This document shows positions 39,762-49,619 of a DNA stretch of 64,000 nucleotides, in pieces. The stretch is from NCBI RefSeq assembly GCF_009371975.2, contig NZ_VIKT02000002.1:62001-126000 (forward strand). Direction: 5' to 3'. A model generated the notes under the pieces. It saw only the letters and a list, made by a program, of their open reading frames with translations, was not told the DNA's origin and searched no databases. Positions within the stretch are counted from its first letter, which is position 1; each line of letters starts with the position of its first letter. The position numbers were made by a program, and so were the translations under genes. This stretch comes from Microcella pacifica (GTDB lineage: Bacteria; Actinomycetota; Actinomycetes; Actinomycetales; Microbacteriaceae).

Positions 39762-40187
39762 ATGACCCGACTGCCCGACGACCTCGACCCGGAGCTCGTG
39801 GAGCGCCTCGTCACCACGCGCGGCGGAGCCCTCGCGCAGAAGATGGAGATCGACTTCGTCGAGCTGTCGGCCGAGCGCTCCCTGGCGCGGATGCCCGTCG
39901 CGGGCAATACGCAGGTCATCGGTCTGCTGCACGGGGGCGCCCACGTCGTGCTCGGAGAGAGCCTCGGCTCGATCTCCTCAGCCATCCACGCCGGGCCGGG
40001 GCGCTACGCGGTCGGCATCGAGATCAACGCCACGCACAGCCGGTCCGTCACCGAGGGCATGGTCACGGGAACGTGCACGGCCCTCGTGCTCGGGCGCACG
40101 CTGTGCACGCACGAGATCGTCATCACCGACGACGAGGGCCGCCGGCTGTCGACCGTGCGCATGACGAACCTGCTGCGCGACCGCTAG
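39762..40187 (+). CDS. Hotdog-fold thioesterase, PaaI/YbgC-like
   Basis: A 141-residue single hotdog domain. The stretch VIGLLHGGAHVVLGESLGS holds the HGG turn and the acidic residue typical of the PaaI branch, and INATHSRSV is the next conserved block. The branch hydrolyses acyl-CoA thioesters such as aryl-CoA or 1,4-dihydroxynaphthoyl-CoA; the substrate here is unknown. GAGAGGAA precedes the ATG. Divergent from polA and convergent with the ANTAR regulator. Confidence 0.85.
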   Translation: MTRLPDDLDPELVERLVTTRGGALAQKMEIDFVELSAERSLARMPVAGNTQVIGLLHGGAHVVLGESLGSISSAIHAGPGRYAVGIEINATHSRSVTEGMVTGTCTALVLGRTLCTHEIVITDDEGRRLSTVRMTNLLRDR

Positions 40188-40207
40188 GTCGCCGGCGGGT
40201 TCAGGCT

Positions 40208-40230
40208 CCGTCGAGCTGCGGCCTCGACGG
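40208..40230. terminator. Bidirectional stem-loop between thioesterase and ANTAR regulator genes
   Basis: CCGTCGAG and CTCGACGG form a perfect 8-bp stem with a 7-nt loop, between two convergent stops. Confidence 0.6.
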
Positions 40231-40231
40231 G

Positions 40232-40879
40232 TCAGTCGTCGGTGGGCTCGGTCGCGGCCTTCTTGGCCGGGGCGTCCTTCTTCGGCGCGAGCTGCTCGAT
40301 GACGGCCTGGGCGACGGCCTGCATGGTGGTGCGGCGATCCATCGAGGCCTTCTGGATCCAGCGGAACGCTTCCGGCTCGCTGAGGCCCATGCGCTCGTTG
40401 AGGAGACCCTTCGCGCGGTCGACGAGCTTGCGCGTCTCGAAGCGCTCGACGAGGTCGGCGACCTCGGTCTCGAGCGTCAGGATCTGCTGGTAGCGGCTCA
40501 GCGCGATCTCGATCGCCGGCAGCAGGTCGTTGGGGGTGAACGGCTTCACGACGTAGGCGAGAGCACCCGCCTCGCTCGCCTGCTCGACGAGCTCCTTCTG
40601 GCTGAATGCCGTCAGCAGCACGACGGGGGCGATGTGGTTCTCGCTGAGACGCTTCGCGGCCTCGATGCCGTCGAGCTGGGGCATCCTGATGTCCATGATG
40701 ACGAGGTCGGGGCGCAGCTCCGTCGCGAGAGCCACCGCGGTCTCGCCATCGCCCGCCTCACCGACCACATCGAAGCCGTTGTCCCGAAGGATCTCGACGA
40801 TGTCCATGCGGATGAGCGACTCATCCTCGGCGACGACGACGCGTCGCGGTGCTGAAGTACTCTGCTCCTGATCACTCAC
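40232..40879 (-). CDS. pdtaR: PdtaR-like response regulator with ANTAR RNA-binding domain
   Basis: A 215-residue regulator. The receiver domain has the acidic pair in VAEDES, the phosphorylation site Asp63 in IMDIRMPQLDG and the Lys of VVKPFTP; the C-terminal ANTAR domain follows a coiled-coil linker (VDRAKGLLNERMGLSEPEAF). ANTAR proteins bind paired hexaloop hairpins in mRNA and prevent termination. The partner kinase PdtaS is not in the window. The GTG at 40879 is chosen over 40885 because TAGGCT ends 7 nt before it, fitting a leaderless mRNA. A Lys/Ala-rich tail ends the protein. Confidence 0.9.
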   Translation of the reverse strand: MSDQEQSTSAPRRVVVAEDESLIRMDIVEILRDNGFDVVGEAGDGETAVALATELRPDLVIMDIRMPQLDGIEAAKRLSENHIAPVVLLTAFSQKELVEQASEAGALAYVVKPFTPNDLLPAIEIALSRYQQILTLETEVADLVERFETRKLVDRAKGLLNERMGLSEPEAFRWIQKASMDRRTTMQAVAQAVIEQLAPKKDAPAKKAATEPTDD

Positions 40880-40886
40880 GATCACG

Positions 40887-40892
40887 AGCCTA
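40887..40892 (-). promoter_or_regulatory. Possible -10 element (TAGGCT) for the pdtaR-like gene
   Basis: TAGGCT ends 7 nt before the GTG at 40879. A TTGACG at 40899-40904 is too close to act as its -35. Confidence 0.4.
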
Positions 40893-40927
40893 CGGTATCG
40901 TCAACATGCCGCTTGCGACGCGGCGGG

Positions 40928-41010
40928 GCCGGCTTGGCGGAATGGTAGACGCGGAGCACTCAAAATGCTTTGTCCGAGAGGGCGTGTGGGTTCGAATCCC
41001 ACAGCCGGTA
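40928..41010 (+). tRNA. tRNA-Leu (anticodon CAA)
   Basis: An 83-nt tRNA with a long variable arm, as for class II Leu tRNA. The acceptor arms GCCGGCT and AGCCGGT pair (one G-T), the anticodon stem GAGCA/TGCTT encloses the loop CTCAAAA with anticodon CAA, and the T-arm reads GTGGGTTCGAATCCCAC. The discriminator is A, as expected for Leu; the CCA end is not encoded. It reads the rare codon TTG. Its last 23 bases plus 11 bases downstream are repeated 79 bp away. Confidence 0.95.
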
Positions 41011-41021
41011 CGCATCACTAG
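40988..41021 (+). repeat. Direct repeat copy 1: tRNA-Leu 3' end
   Basis: 34 bp covering the T-arm and acceptor 3' part of tRNA-Leu plus 11 bases downstream. It matches 41067-41100 at 33 of 34 positions (41008 G against 41087 A). Confidence 0.9.
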
Positions 41022-41022
41022 T

Positions 41023-41041
41023 CGCACGACACGACCGTGCG
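41023..41041 (+). terminator. Possible stem-loop terminator after tRNA-Leu
   Basis: CGCACG and CGTGCG form a 6-bp stem with a 7-nt loop, 12 nt past the tRNA. No T-run follows. Confidence 0.35.
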
Positions 41042-41066
41042 GCTCTGCGCAACGCTGTGCGTCGCG

Positions 41067-41100
41067 GGGTTCGAATCCCACAGCCGATACGCATCACTAG
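41067..41100 (+). repeat. Direct repeat copy 2: truncated tRNA-Leu 3' end
   Basis: Second copy of the 34-bp repeat. It lacks any tRNA 5' part: the bases before it do not match the tRNA. The TAG stop of the LysM lipoprotein gene lies inside it. The arrangement looks like an attachment-site scar or a small tandem duplication. Confidence 0.85.
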
Positions 41101-41912
41101 CGATTCGCAGGGTCGAGGTTGAGTACCTCGCCCACATAGGCGAGTGCGGGGTCGTCGCCCGGCACGAGACGCGCTGGGTTGAGGTACAAAAGATCGTCGA
41201 GGGTGATCCCGAAGCGTGCAGCGATCTCCGCCAGCCGATCGTCGTCCGCGACCGCGTAGTCGATCGGAACGCCGTCCGACAACTCGACGTTGCCCCGTGC
41301 TCCCCCGGTAGACCCGGCATCCGTCACGACGAGTCCCGGTCGCATGTCCGGCATCGTCCAGGTGAGCGGTGCGACAGCCGCGACCGCGTAGAAGCAGTCC
41401 TCGAGGGGTGCTCCTGAGCGCGTCAGGACGACATCGTCGAGGTACGCGGGGTCAGGCCACGACGAGTCTCCATGGCCGAAGCCCCCGAGGGCGAAGGAGT
41501 ACGTAGGCGCGGGCGTGAAGTCGCCGAATCCGTGAAGTCCCGCACGTCTCGACGCGCAGTACTCGCCGGGCACGAAGGGCTCCGTGCTCAGGTATGCCGA
41601 GAGCGTGCCGTCGAGCTCGGTCTCGAGGTCGTCGATGCGCACGCCGAAGCCGTCATCACCGGTCGCAGTGATCGTGACCGTCCCGGCGACATCGCCCGCG
41701 AGAGTTCCCGTGGCCACGACCTGGCCTCCGTCGAGCGTCGGGCGGGGAGCGGCCGCAGGAGCCGCGGACTCGGTCGGGGCCATCGTCGCGGCCTCAGTCG
41801 GCACGCGGGGCTCCGCAGGCCCGGTGCACGCGGCAACGACGACGAGCACCGCCACCGCGAGGCCACCGCCGAGCATCCGGCGTCCCCACCAGTTCTGCTC
41901 GCGCCCCGTCAT
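41097..41912 (-). CDS. LysM-domain lipoprotein, hypothetical
   Basis: A 271-residue protein with a lipoprotein signal: a basic start (MTGREQNWWGRRM), a hydrophobic stretch and the lipobox VVAAC near residue 30. An Ala/Pro/Thr-rich linker follows, then an unrecognised domain (about 60-200) with two pairs of cysteines, and a C-terminal LysM-like domain (YAVADDDRLAEIAARFGI through LNLDPANR). It should be anchored outside the membrane and bind peptidoglycan. The ATG at 41912 is chosen over 41924 because TATGCT lies 7 nt before it. The Lgt enzyme that would lipidate it is encoded 8 kb away. Confidence 0.75.
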   Translation of the reverse strand: MTGREQNWWGRRMLGGGLAVAVLVVVAACTGPAEPRVPTEAATMAPTESAAPAAAPRPTLDGGQVVATGTLAGDVAGTVTITATGDDGFGVRIDDLETELDGTLSAYLSTEPFVPGEYCASRRAGLHGFGDFTPAPTYSFALGGFGHGDSSWPDPAYLDDVVLTRSGAPLEDCFYAVAAVAPLTWTMPDMRPGLVVTDAGSTGGARGNVELSDGVPIDYAVADDDRLAEIAARFGITLDDLLYLNPARLVPGDDPALAYVGEVLNLDPANR

Positions 41913-41919
41913 GAACGCG

Positions 41920-41925
41920 AGCATA
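41920..41925 (-). promoter_or_regulatory. Possible -10 element (TATGCT) for the LysM lipoprotein gene
   Basis: TATGCT ends 7 nt before the ATG at 41912, in the 38-bp gap after pyk. It overlaps the alternative ATG at 41924, which argues against that start. Confidence 0.4.
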
Positions 41926-41950
41926 CATCGGCAACGCGGCGCCGAGGGTG

Positions 41951-43408
41951 CTACTCGACGCTGCCGCCCGAGATCCACGCGGGCAGCTCGGTGCCCACGG
42001 TGTCGCCCACGGTGTGCACGCGGATGTCGTTGGTGCCGCCCGAGACCCCGGGAGGCGAGCCGGAGATCACGACGACCTTGTCGCCCGTCTCGGCCAGTCC
42101 GCGACCGAGCAGCACGTCGTCGACCTGCCGGTACATGGCGTCGGTGTGGGTGACGCTCTTGACGAGGAACGACTCGATGCCCCACGTGAGCGACATGCGC
42201 CGCTGCACGTGCGGGTTCGGCGTGAACGCCTTCATCGGGATGCGGAACCGCAGCCGCGACATACGACGAGCCGAATCGCCGCCCTCGGTGAAGACGCACA
42301 CGTACTTCGCCTCCACGAACTCTGCGACCTCCGCGGCGGCGAGCGTGATGGCGCCGCCCTGCGTGCGGGGCTTCGTGCCGAGCGGCGGGATGCGCTCGAG
42401 CCCGTGCTCCTCGGTCGCGGCCACGATGCGCGCCATCGTGGAGACCGTGATGACGGGGAACTCCCCCACGCTCGTCTCGCCACTGAGCATGACCGCGTCG
42501 GCACCGTCGAGGACTGCGTTGGCGACGTCGCTCGTCTCGGCGCGGGTCGGGATCGGGCTGCTGATCATCGACTCGAGCATCTGCGTCGCGACGATGACGG
42601 GCTTCGCCATGCGGCGCGCGAGCTCGACGGCGCGCTTTTGTACGATCGGCACGGCCTCGAGCGGAAGCTCCACCCCGAGGTCCCCGCGCGCGACCATGAT
42701 GCCGTCGAAGGCGTCGACGATCTCCTCGAGCGCGTCGACCGCCTGCGGCTTCTCGATCTTGGCGATGACAGGAAGGGTTACGCCCTCCTCGCGCATGATC
42801 TCGTGCACGCGTGTGATGTCGCTCGCGTTGCGCACGAACGAGAGCGCGATGTAGTCGGCGCCGAGGCGCAGGCCCCAGCGCAGGTCGTCCTCGTCCTTCT
42901 CCGACAACGCGGGAACGTTGACGGCGACGCCGGGCAGGTTGATGCCCTTGTTGTTGGACACGGCGCCCGCAACGACGACCTCGGTACGCACGCGCACTCC
43001 GTCGGTGTCGAGCACGCGCAGCTTGACCTTGCCGTCATCGACGAGAAGGAAGTCGCCCGGCTTGACGTCCTGCGGCAAGCCCTTGAAGGTCGTACCGCAC
43101 TGCTCCTTCGTGCCGAGGACGTCTTCGGTCGTGATCGTGAAGATGTCGCCCTCGGCGAGCTCGTGCGGCCCATCGGAGAACTTGCCGAGCCGGATCTTGG
43201 GGCCCTGCAGGTCGACGAGGATGGCGACGGGGCGACCCGTGTCCTCCGCGGCCTTGCGCACGTTGCCGTAGACCTCCTCGTGCACGTCGTACGTGCCGTG
43301 GCTGAGGTTCATACGGGCGACGTCGACGCCGGCTTCGATGATCGCTCGGATGTTCTCGTAGCTCGACGTCGCCGGCCCGAGGGTGGCGACGATCTTTGCT
43401 CGTCTCAT
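41951..43408 (-). CDS. pyk: Pyruvate kinase
   Basis: A 485-residue kinase. MRRAKIVATLGPATSS at the start, RMNLSHG, the catalytic-lysine region LPVIAKIEKPQAVD and KPVIVATQMLESMI are all present. It makes ATP and pyruvate from phosphoenolpyruvate. The ATG at 43408 follows AAGGAAG and is where homology begins. It lies 62 nt downstream of gltD. Confidence 0.97.
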   Translation of the reverse strand: MRRAKIVATLGPATSSYENIRAIIEAGVDVARMNLSHGTYDVHEEVYGNVRKAAEDTGRPVAILVDLQGPKIRLGKFSDGPHELAEGDIFTITTEDVLGTKEQCGTTFKGLPQDVKPGDFLLVDDGKVKLRVLDTDGVRVRTEVVVAGAVSNNKGINLPGVAVNVPALSEKDEDDLRWGLRLGADYIALSFVRNASDITRVHEIMREEGVTLPVIAKIEKPQAVDALEEIVDAFDGIMVARGDLGVELPLEAVPIVQKRAVELARRMAKPVIVATQMLESMISSPIPTRAETSDVANAVLDGADAVMLSGETSVGEFPVITVSTMARIVAATEEHGLERIPPLGTKPRTQGGAITLAAAEVAEFVEAKYVCVFTEGGDSARRMSRLRFRIPMKAFTPNPHVQRRMSLTWGIESFLVKSVTHTDAMYRQVDDVLLGRGLAETGDKVVVISGSPPGVSGGTNDIRVHTVGDTVGTELPAWISGGSVE

Positions 43409-43470
43409 GGCTTCCTTCACTGTGGTGGTGGTGGGGTGGAGAAGGGAGGTGCGAAAGGGTGGGTGCGTCG

Positions 43471-44928
43471 CTACACGCGCAGCGGCTGGTCGGTGGCGCG
43501 CACGGGCGCGGGCAGCTCGCTGCTGCCCTGCAGGTAGCGATCGGCCTCGGCCGCCGCTGCACGGCCCTCGGCGATCGCCCACACGATGAGTGAGGCACCG
43601 CGGCCTGCGTCGCCCGCGACGAACACGCCGGGCTCCGAGGTCGTGTAGTCGGCGGCGCGCGACACCGTGCCGTGCTCCTCGAACGGGATGGACAGCTGCG
43701 GCTCGAGCGTGTCGCGCTCGGCCCCCGTGAAGCCGAGGGCCAGCAGCACGAGGTCGGCCGGGATCTCGTGCTCGGTGCCCGCCTTCGGCACGCGGCGCCC
43801 GTCGACGAACTCCGTCTCGGCGACGCGCAGCGCGCGCACCTCGCCCGCGTCGTTGCGCAAGAACTCGACGGTCGAGGCCAGGTAGCGGCGCTCACCGCCC
43901 TCCTCGTGCGCGCTCTGCATCTCGAAGAGCGTCGGCTGCACGGGCCACGGCTGGTGCTCGGGGCGCTCCGCGGGCGGCTGCACGCCGATCGCGAGGTTGG
44001 TGACGCTCAGGGCACCCTGGCGGTGCGCGGTGCCAATGCAATCAGCACCGGTGTCGCCGCCGCCGAGGACGACGACGTGCTTGCCCTCGGCCGTGATCTG
44101 GTCGTCGACCGCGTCGCCCGCCTGCACCCGATTGGACTGCGTCAAGTACTCCATCGCGAAGTGCACGCCGAGAGCGTCGCGCCCCGGGATGGGCAGGTCG
44201 CGCGGCTGCGGAGCGCCCGTGGCGACGATCACGGCGTCGTAGCGGTCGCGCAGGTCACTCCAGGTGATGTCGCGGCCGATCGTCACCCCGGCGCGGAACC
44301 GGGTGCCCTCGGCCTGCATCTGCGTGAGCCGGGCATCCAGATGGCGCTTCTCCATCTTGAAATCAGGGATGCCGTACCGCAGCAGGCCGCCGATGCGGTC
44401 GTCCCGCTCGAAGACCGCGACGGTGTGGCCCACGCGAGTGAGCTGCTGGGCGGCCGCGAGGCCCGCGGGACCACTCCCGACGACCGCGACAGTCTTGCCG
44501 GTGAGGCGCTCAGGCGGGATCGGCTGCACCCAGCCGTTGTTCCACGCGTTCTCGATGATGGACGCCTCGACCTGCTTGATCGTCACGGCAGGCTGGTTGA
44601 TCGCGAGCACGCACGAGGCCTCGCACGGTGCGGGGCACAGCTTGCCGGTGAACTCCGGAAAGTTGTTGGTCGCGTGCAGTCGCTCGATCGCCTGACGGCC
44701 CTCACCGCGCCAGGTCAGGTCGTTCCACTCGGGGATGAGGTTCGCGAGGGGGCACCCCTGATGGCAGAACGGCACACCGCAGTCCATGCAGCGGCCGGCC
44801 TGACGGCGCAGCTGCGCGGGGTCGCCCTGCTCGTAGACCTCTTTCCAGTCCATGAGTCGAATCGGCACGGGCCGGCGCGGCGGCAGCTCACGCTCGGTCG
44901 TCTTCAGAAAGCCGCGGGGGTCAGCCAC
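43471..44928 (-). CDS. gltD: Glutamate synthase, small subunit
   Basis: A 485-residue NADPH-dependent subunit. N-terminal Fe-S cysteines are at 47, 50, 55 and 59 ([13 protein letters not shown]) with a second set in CPAPCEASC; the FAD site is [10 protein letters not shown] and the NADPH site [12 protein letters not shown]. It supplies electrons to GltB for glutamate formation. The GTG start overlaps the gltB stop by 8 nt, so the two subunits are translationally coupled. Confidence 0.96.
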   Translation of the reverse strand: MADPRGFLKTTERELPPRRPVPIRLMDWKEVYEQGDPAQLRRQAGRCMDCGVPFCHQGCPLANLIPEWNDLTWRGEGRQAIERLHATNNFPEFTGKLCPAPCEASCVLAINQPAVTIKQVEASIIENAWNNGWVQPIPPERLTGKTVAVVGSGPAGLAAAQQLTRVGHTVAVFERDDRIGGLLRYGIPDFKMEKRHLDARLTQMQAEGTRFRAGVTIGRDITWSDLRDRYDAVIVATGAPQPRDLPIPGRDALGVHFAMEYLTQSNRVQAGDAVDDQITAEGKHVVVLGGGDTGADCIGTAHRQGALSVTNLAIGVQPPAERPEHQPWPVQPTLFEMQSAHEEGGERRYLASTVEFLRNDAGEVRALRVAETEFVDGRRVPKAGTEHEIPADLVLLALGFTGAERDTLEPQLSIPFEEHGTVSRAADYTTSEPGVFVAGDAGRGASLIVWAIAEGRAAAAEADRYLQGSSELPAPVRATDQPLRV

Positions 44929-47900
44929 CGGTCACCTCCAGAATCCTCTCCCAGACGACGTCGCCGTCCGGATCCAGTCCTTCATCCGCCGCTGTACGGC
45001 GGGTTTCGATCACCGCTGCGAAGTCGCGCGGCATGACGGTCGTCATGCGACCGAGGGTCGTGTCGAGGTCGTCGAGCAGTCGGTCGGCGAGAGCCGACTC
45101 GGTCTCGTCGCGGTGCCGGCGGAGGAACTCGGTGACCTCCTCCCGCTCGACGTCGGTGAGCGGGCGCAGAGTGAGCTCGCCCGACTCGATCGCGTCACGA
45201 TTGACACGCTCGGTCACAAGATCGAGCACGTACGCCGTCCCGCCCGACATTCCCGCGCCCAGGTTGCGGCCCGTCGATCCGAGGATGAGCGCCGTGCCGC
45301 CGGTCATGTACTCGAGCGCGTGGTCGCCCACACCCTCCACGACGGCGGTGGCCCCGGAGTTGCGCACGAGGAACCGCTCGCCCACGATGCCGCGGATGAA
45401 CATCTCGCCGCTCGTCGCGCCGTAGCCGATCACGTTGCCGGCGATGACGTTGCGCTCGGCGTGGAAGACGCTCTCGCGGTGCGGGCGCACGATGACGCGG
45501 CCGCCCGAGAGCCCCTTGCCGACATAGTCGTTGCTGTCGCCGAACAGCCGCAGGGTGATGCCGTGCGGGAGGAATGCGCCGAGGCTCTGCCCAGCGGAAC
45601 CCGTGAGCGTCACGTCGATCGTGTCGGTTGCCAGCCCCTCTTCACCGTGCCGCAGGGTGACCTCGTGGCCGAGCATCGTGCCTACGGCGCGGGCCGTGTT
45701 GCGCACGGGCAGGTCGATGCGCACGGGGCCACCGTGCTCGAGGGCGTCGCCGCTGAGACGGATGAGCTCGTTGTCGAAGTGCTCATCGATCTCGTGGTCC
45801 TGCTCGACCGTCTTGATGCGCGCCACGTCCTCGGCGAAGACGGGCCCCTCCAGGATCGGGCGCAGATCGAGGCCGTCGGCCTTCCAGTGGTGCACGGCAC
45901 GATCGATGTCGAGCAGCTCGCTGCGCCCGATCGCCTCGTCGAGCGAGCGGAAACCGAGTTCGGCGAGGTACTCGCGCACCTCCTCGGCGAGGAACTCGAA
46001 GAAGTTCACGACGAACTCGGGCGTACCGCTGAAGCGCTCGCGCAGCACGGGATTCTGCGTCGCGACCCCGACCGGGCACGTGTCCAGGTGGCACACGCGC
46101 ATGAGGATGCAGCCCGAGACGACCATGGGGGCCGTCGCGAAGCCGAACTCCTCGGCACCGAGGAGTGCGGCGATGACGACGTCGCGGCCGGTCTTCATCT
46201 GGCCGTCGACCTGCACGGTGACGCGGTCACGCATGTTGTTGAGCATGAGTGTCTGCTGCGCCTCCGCGAGGCCGAGCTCCCACGGCGTCCCCGCGTGCTT
46301 GAGCGAGTTGAGCGGGCTCGCCCCCGTGCCGCCGTCGTGACCGGATACCAGAATGACATCGGCCTTGGCCTTCGCCACTCCCGCCGCCACCGCGCCGATG
46401 CCCGACTGGCTCACGAGCTTGACGTGGATGCGCGCGGACGGGTTGGAGCGCTTGAGGTCGAAGATGAGCTGCTTGAGGTCTTCGATGGAGTAGATGTCGT
46501 GGTGCGGCGGAGGCGAGATGAGCCCGACACCGGGAGTTCCGTGCCGCAGCCGCGCGATGAGCGGATAGACCTTGTTGGAGGGCAACTGACCGCCCTCCCC
46601 CGGCTTCGCACCCTGGGCCATCTTGATCTGGATGTCGTCGGCGTGCGTGAGGTACATGCTCGTGACGCCGAAGCGGCCTGAGGCGACCTGCTTGATGGCG
46701 CTGCGTCGCTCCGGGTCGAGCAGGCGTTCGGTCGACTCGCCGCCCTCCCCCGTGTTCGAACGACCCCCGAGCCGGTTCATCGCGATCGCGAGCGTCTCGT
46801 GCATCTCGGGGCTGATCGCACCGAGGCTCATCGCTCCCGTCGTGAAGCGCTTCACGATCGACGCGACGGACTCGACCTCCTCGAGCGGAACCGGAGGACG
46901 CTCCCCGGTTTTGAGGCGGAACATGCCGCGCAGCGTCATGAGCCGCTCGGCCTGCTCGTCGACCGACCGGGTGTACTCGCGGAAGATGTCGTAGCGCTTG
47001 GACCGGGTCGCGTGCTGCAGTCGGAAGACCGTCTGGGGATCGAAGAGGTGCGGCGGGCCCTCGCGGCGCCACTGGTACTCGCCGCCGGTCTGCAGCCGCT
47101 CGTGCGGGTTCACCGGAACGCTGGGCGGGTAGGCGAGCGCGTGGCGCGCGGCGTTCTCGCGCGCGATCGTCTCGATGCCGACACCGCCGAGGATGCTCGT
47201 CGTACCCGTGAAGTACTCGTCGACGAAGTCCTGGTCAAGACCGACCGCCTCGAAGGCCTGAGCGCCTGCGTAGGAGCTCACGGTCGAGATGCCCATCTTG
47301 GACATGATCTTGAGCACGCCCTTGCCGAGGCCCTTGATGACGTTGCGCACCGCCGCCTCGGGCGTGAGGCCCGTGATCATGCCGGAGCGCACGAGGTTCT
47401 CGACAGTCTCCATCGCGAGGTAGGGGTTGACGGCGGAGGCGCCGAAGCCGATGAGGAGCGCGATGTGGTGCACCTCGCGCACGTCTCCCGCCTCGACGAT
47501 GATGCCGACGCGCATGCGCTTCTCGGAGCGGATGAGATGGTGGTGCACCGCGGAGAGCAGCAGCAGGGAGGGGATCGGCGCGAGATCGGCGTTCGAGTCG
47601 CGATCGCTCAGCACGACGAACTCCGCGCCGTCGTCGATCGCTTCGTCGACCTCGGCGCACACCGCCGCCAGTCGCTTCTCGAGCGCCTTGGGGCCGCGAT
47701 CCACACGGTAGAGCCCGCGGATCGTCTTGGTGAGCGAGCTGCCCGGCCGCGGATCGATGTGCTGGATCTTCGCGAGCTCGTCATTGTCGATCACGGGGAA
47801 GTCGAGGACGACCTGGCGCGCGTGCCGGGGTGTGGCCGCGAGCAGGTTGCGCTCCGGCCCGAGGCCGAGCCGCATCGAGGTCACGACCTCTTCCCGGATC

Positions 47901-49498
47901 GAGTCGAGGGGTGGGTTCGTGACCTGCGCGAACTGCTGGGTGAAGTAGTCGAAGATGAGCCGCGGACGATCGGAGAGCACGGCGATTGGAGTGTCGGACC
48001 CCATGGCGCCGAGGGGCTCGGCACCCGTCCTCGCCATGGGGGTGAGGAGAACGCGCACCTCCTCCTCCGTGTAGCCGAAGGTGCGCTGGCGGCGCACGAT
48101 CGAGGCGGGGGTGTGCACGATGTGCTCCCGCTCCGGGAGATCCTTGAGGTTGATGCGCTGGGTCTCCAGCCACTCGCCCCACGGGCCGGATGCGGCGATC
48201 TCGCTCTTGATCTCGTCGTCCTCGATGATGCGGCCCTCGGCGGTGTCGACGAGGAACATCCGGCCAGGGCGCAGCCGGCCCTTGCGCACGACGCGGGCCG
48301 GATCGATGTCGAGCACGCCGATCTCGCTCGCGAGCACGACGAGGCCGTCCTCGGTGACGAGAAAACGCCCGGGACGCAGCCCGTTGCGGTCGAGGGTCGC
48401 GCCGACGAGGTCGCCGTCGGTGAAGGTCAGCGCCGCAGGGCCGTCCCACGGCTCCATGAGCATGCCGTGGTACTCGTAGAAGCTTCGGAGGTCGGGGTCG
48501 ATATCGACCTGGTTCTCCCACGCCTCGGGCACCATCATCATGATCGCGTGAGGCAGTGGTCGGCCCCCGAGCTCGAGAAGCTCGACGACCTCGTCGAACG
48601 ATGCCGAGTCGCTCGCGCCGGGCGTGACGATCGGGAACACGTCGCTCAGATCGCCGAACACCTCGTTCTCGAGCTGAGACTGTCGGGCGCGCATCCAGTT
48701 GCGGTTGCCCTGCACGGTGTTGATCTCGCCGTTGTGCGCCATCATGCGGAACGGCTGCGCGAGCGGCCACGACGGGAAGGTGTTCGTCGAGTAGCGCGAG
48801 TGCACGAGAGCGAGCTTCGACGCGAAGCGCTCGTCGCTCAGGTCGGGGTAGAACGGCTCGAGCTGGAGCGTCGTGACCATGCCCTTGTAGACGAGTGTGC
48901 GGCTCGAGAGCGAGGGGAAGTACGACCCGAGCTCGCGCTCGGCGCGCTTGCGCAGACGGAAGGTCTGGCGGTCGAGAGCGATGCCGACGAGCGCCTCGCC
49001 CTCGGCGTCGTGACGGCGGGACCGCACGAAGAGTTGCTCGAAGGTCGGCATCGCCGCGCGCGCCAGGTTGCCGATGTTGTCGGGGTCGATGGGCACCTCG
49101 CGCCAGCCGACGACCTCGAGGTCCTCCTCGCCGGCGATGCGCTCGATCTCGCTCTTCTCGGTCGCCCGCTCGTCGTCGTCGGTGGGCAGGAAGGCCATGC
49201 CGACGGCGTACGCCCCCACGGGCGGTAGGGCGAAGGCCGTCACCGCACGCAGGAACTCATCGGGAATCTGCGTGAGGATGCCCGCACCGTCGCCCGTGCC
49301 GGCATCGGAGCCGATCGCGCCGCGGTGCTCGAGGTTGCGCAGAGCGTCCAGTGCCGCCTGGATGATGTCATGACCCGCCGTGCCCCGGAGGGTGGCGACC
49401 ATCGCGAGGCCGCACGCATCGTGCTCGCGCGCAGGGTCGTACAGGCCCTGCGCGGCGGGCACGGTGGAGAACCGCTGATAGGGAGAGGCTGAAGCCAT
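44921..49498 (-). CDS. gltB: Glutamate synthase, large subunit
   Basis: A 1525-residue subunit. Residues 1-28 are a propeptide, and Cys29 in HDACGL is the N-terminal nucleophile of the glutaminase domain after processing. The central and FMN domains follow; the 3Fe-4S ligands are in [12 protein letters not shown]. The C-terminal beta-helix with GGTAYVLD is complete. It converts glutamine and 2-oxoglutarate to two glutamates. The ATG at 49498 follows a 121-bp leader region that separates it from lgt and holds no other gene. Confidence 0.96.
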   Translation of the reverse strand: MASASPYQRFSTVPAAQGLYDPAREHDACGLAMVATLRGTAGHDIIQAALDALRNLEHRGAIGSDAGTGDGAGILTQIPDEFLRAVTAFALPPVGAYAVGMAFLPTDDDERATEKSEIERIAGEEDLEVVGWREVPIDPDNIGNLARAAMPTFEQLFVRSRRHDAEGEALVGIALDRQTFRLRKRAERELGSYFPSLSSRTLVYKGMVTTLQLEPFYPDLSDERFASKLALVHSRYSTNTFPSWPLAQPFRMMAHNGEINTVQGNRNWMRARQSQLENEVFGDLSDVFPIVTPGASDSASFDEVVELLELGGRPLPHAIMMMVPEAWENQVDIDPDLRSFYEYHGMLMEPWDGPAALTFTDGDLVGATLDRNGLRPGRFLVTEDGLVVLASEIGVLDIDPARVVRKGRLRPGRMFLVDTAEGRIIEDDEIKSEIAASGPWGEWLETQRINLKDLPEREHIVHTPASIVRRQRTFGYTEEEVRVLLTPMARTGAEPLGAMGSDTPIAVLSDRPRLIFDYFTQQFAQVTNPPLDSIREEVVTSMRLGLGPERNLLAATPRHARQVVLDFPVIDNDELAKIQHIDPRPGSSLTKTIRGLYRVDRGPKALEKRLAAVCAEVDEAIDDGAEFVVLSDRDSNADLAPIPSLLLLSAVHHHLIRSEKRMRVGIIVEAGDVREVHHIALLIGFGASAVNPYLAMETVENLVRSGMITGLTPEAAVRNVIKGLGKGVLKIMSKMGISTVSSYAGAQAFEAVGLDQDFVDEYFTGTTSILGGVGIETIARENAARHALAYPPSVPVNPHERLQTGGEYQWRREGPPHLFDPQTVFRLQHATRSKRYDIFREYTRSVDEQAERLMTLRGMFRLKTGERPPVPLEEVESVASIVKRFTTGAMSLGAISPEMHETLAIAMNRLGGRSNTGEGGESTERLLDPERRSAIKQVASGRFGVTSMYLTHADDIQIKMAQGAKPGEGGQLPSNKVYPLIARLRHGTPGVGLISPPPHHDIYSIEDLKQLIFDLKRSNPSARIHVKLVSQSGIGAVAAGVAKAKADVILVSGHDGGTGASPLNSLKHAGTPWELGLAEAQQTLMLNNMRDRVTVQVDGQMKTGRDVVIAALLGAEEFGFATAPMVVSGCILMRVCHLDTCPVGVATQNPVLRERFSGTPEFVVNFFEFLAEEVREYLAELGFRSLDEAIGRSELLDIDRAVHHWKADGLDLRPILEGPVFAEDVARIKTVEQDHEIDEHFDNELIRLSGDALEHGGPVRIDLPVRNTARAVGTMLGHEVTLRHGEEGLATDTIDVTLTGSAGQSLGAFLPHGITLRLFGDSNDYVGKGLSGGRVIVRPHRESVFHAERNVIAGNVIGYGATSGEMFIRGIVGERFLVRNSGATAVVEGVGDHALEYMTGGTALILGSTGRNLGAGMSGGTAYVLDLVTERVNRDAIESGELTLRPLTDVEREEVTEFLRRHRDETESALADRLLDDLDTTLGRMTTVMPRDFAAVIETRRTAADEGLDPDGDVVWERILEVTGG

Positions 49499-49619
49499 GG
49501 AAGAACCGTCCTCACGGTGAGACTGGAGGCGTACGGGACGTCGCTGGCCCGATGATGAACTGGTCGCGCGGCAGGGATTCGTCGACCCCGTCGAATGGTC
49601 GAGGGTGGCGACCGCGGCG

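Noticed and set aside
40899-40904. TTGACG as the -35 of the pdtaR-like gene
   Set aside because: It lies only 6 nt from the TAGGCT hexamer, and 17 nt downstream of it the sequence TCGTGA does not resemble a -10.
41022-41090. A second tRNA gene after tRNA-Leu
   Set aside because: Only the T-arm and acceptor 3' half are present. No matching D-arm, anticodon arm or acceptor 5' half can be found, so it is treated as a repeat.
49499-49619. A riboswitch or leader peptide before gltB
   Set aside because: The 121-bp gap has imperfect TCGA-rich symmetry near 49578-49600, but no conserved motif or small frame with a ribosome site that I can recognise.
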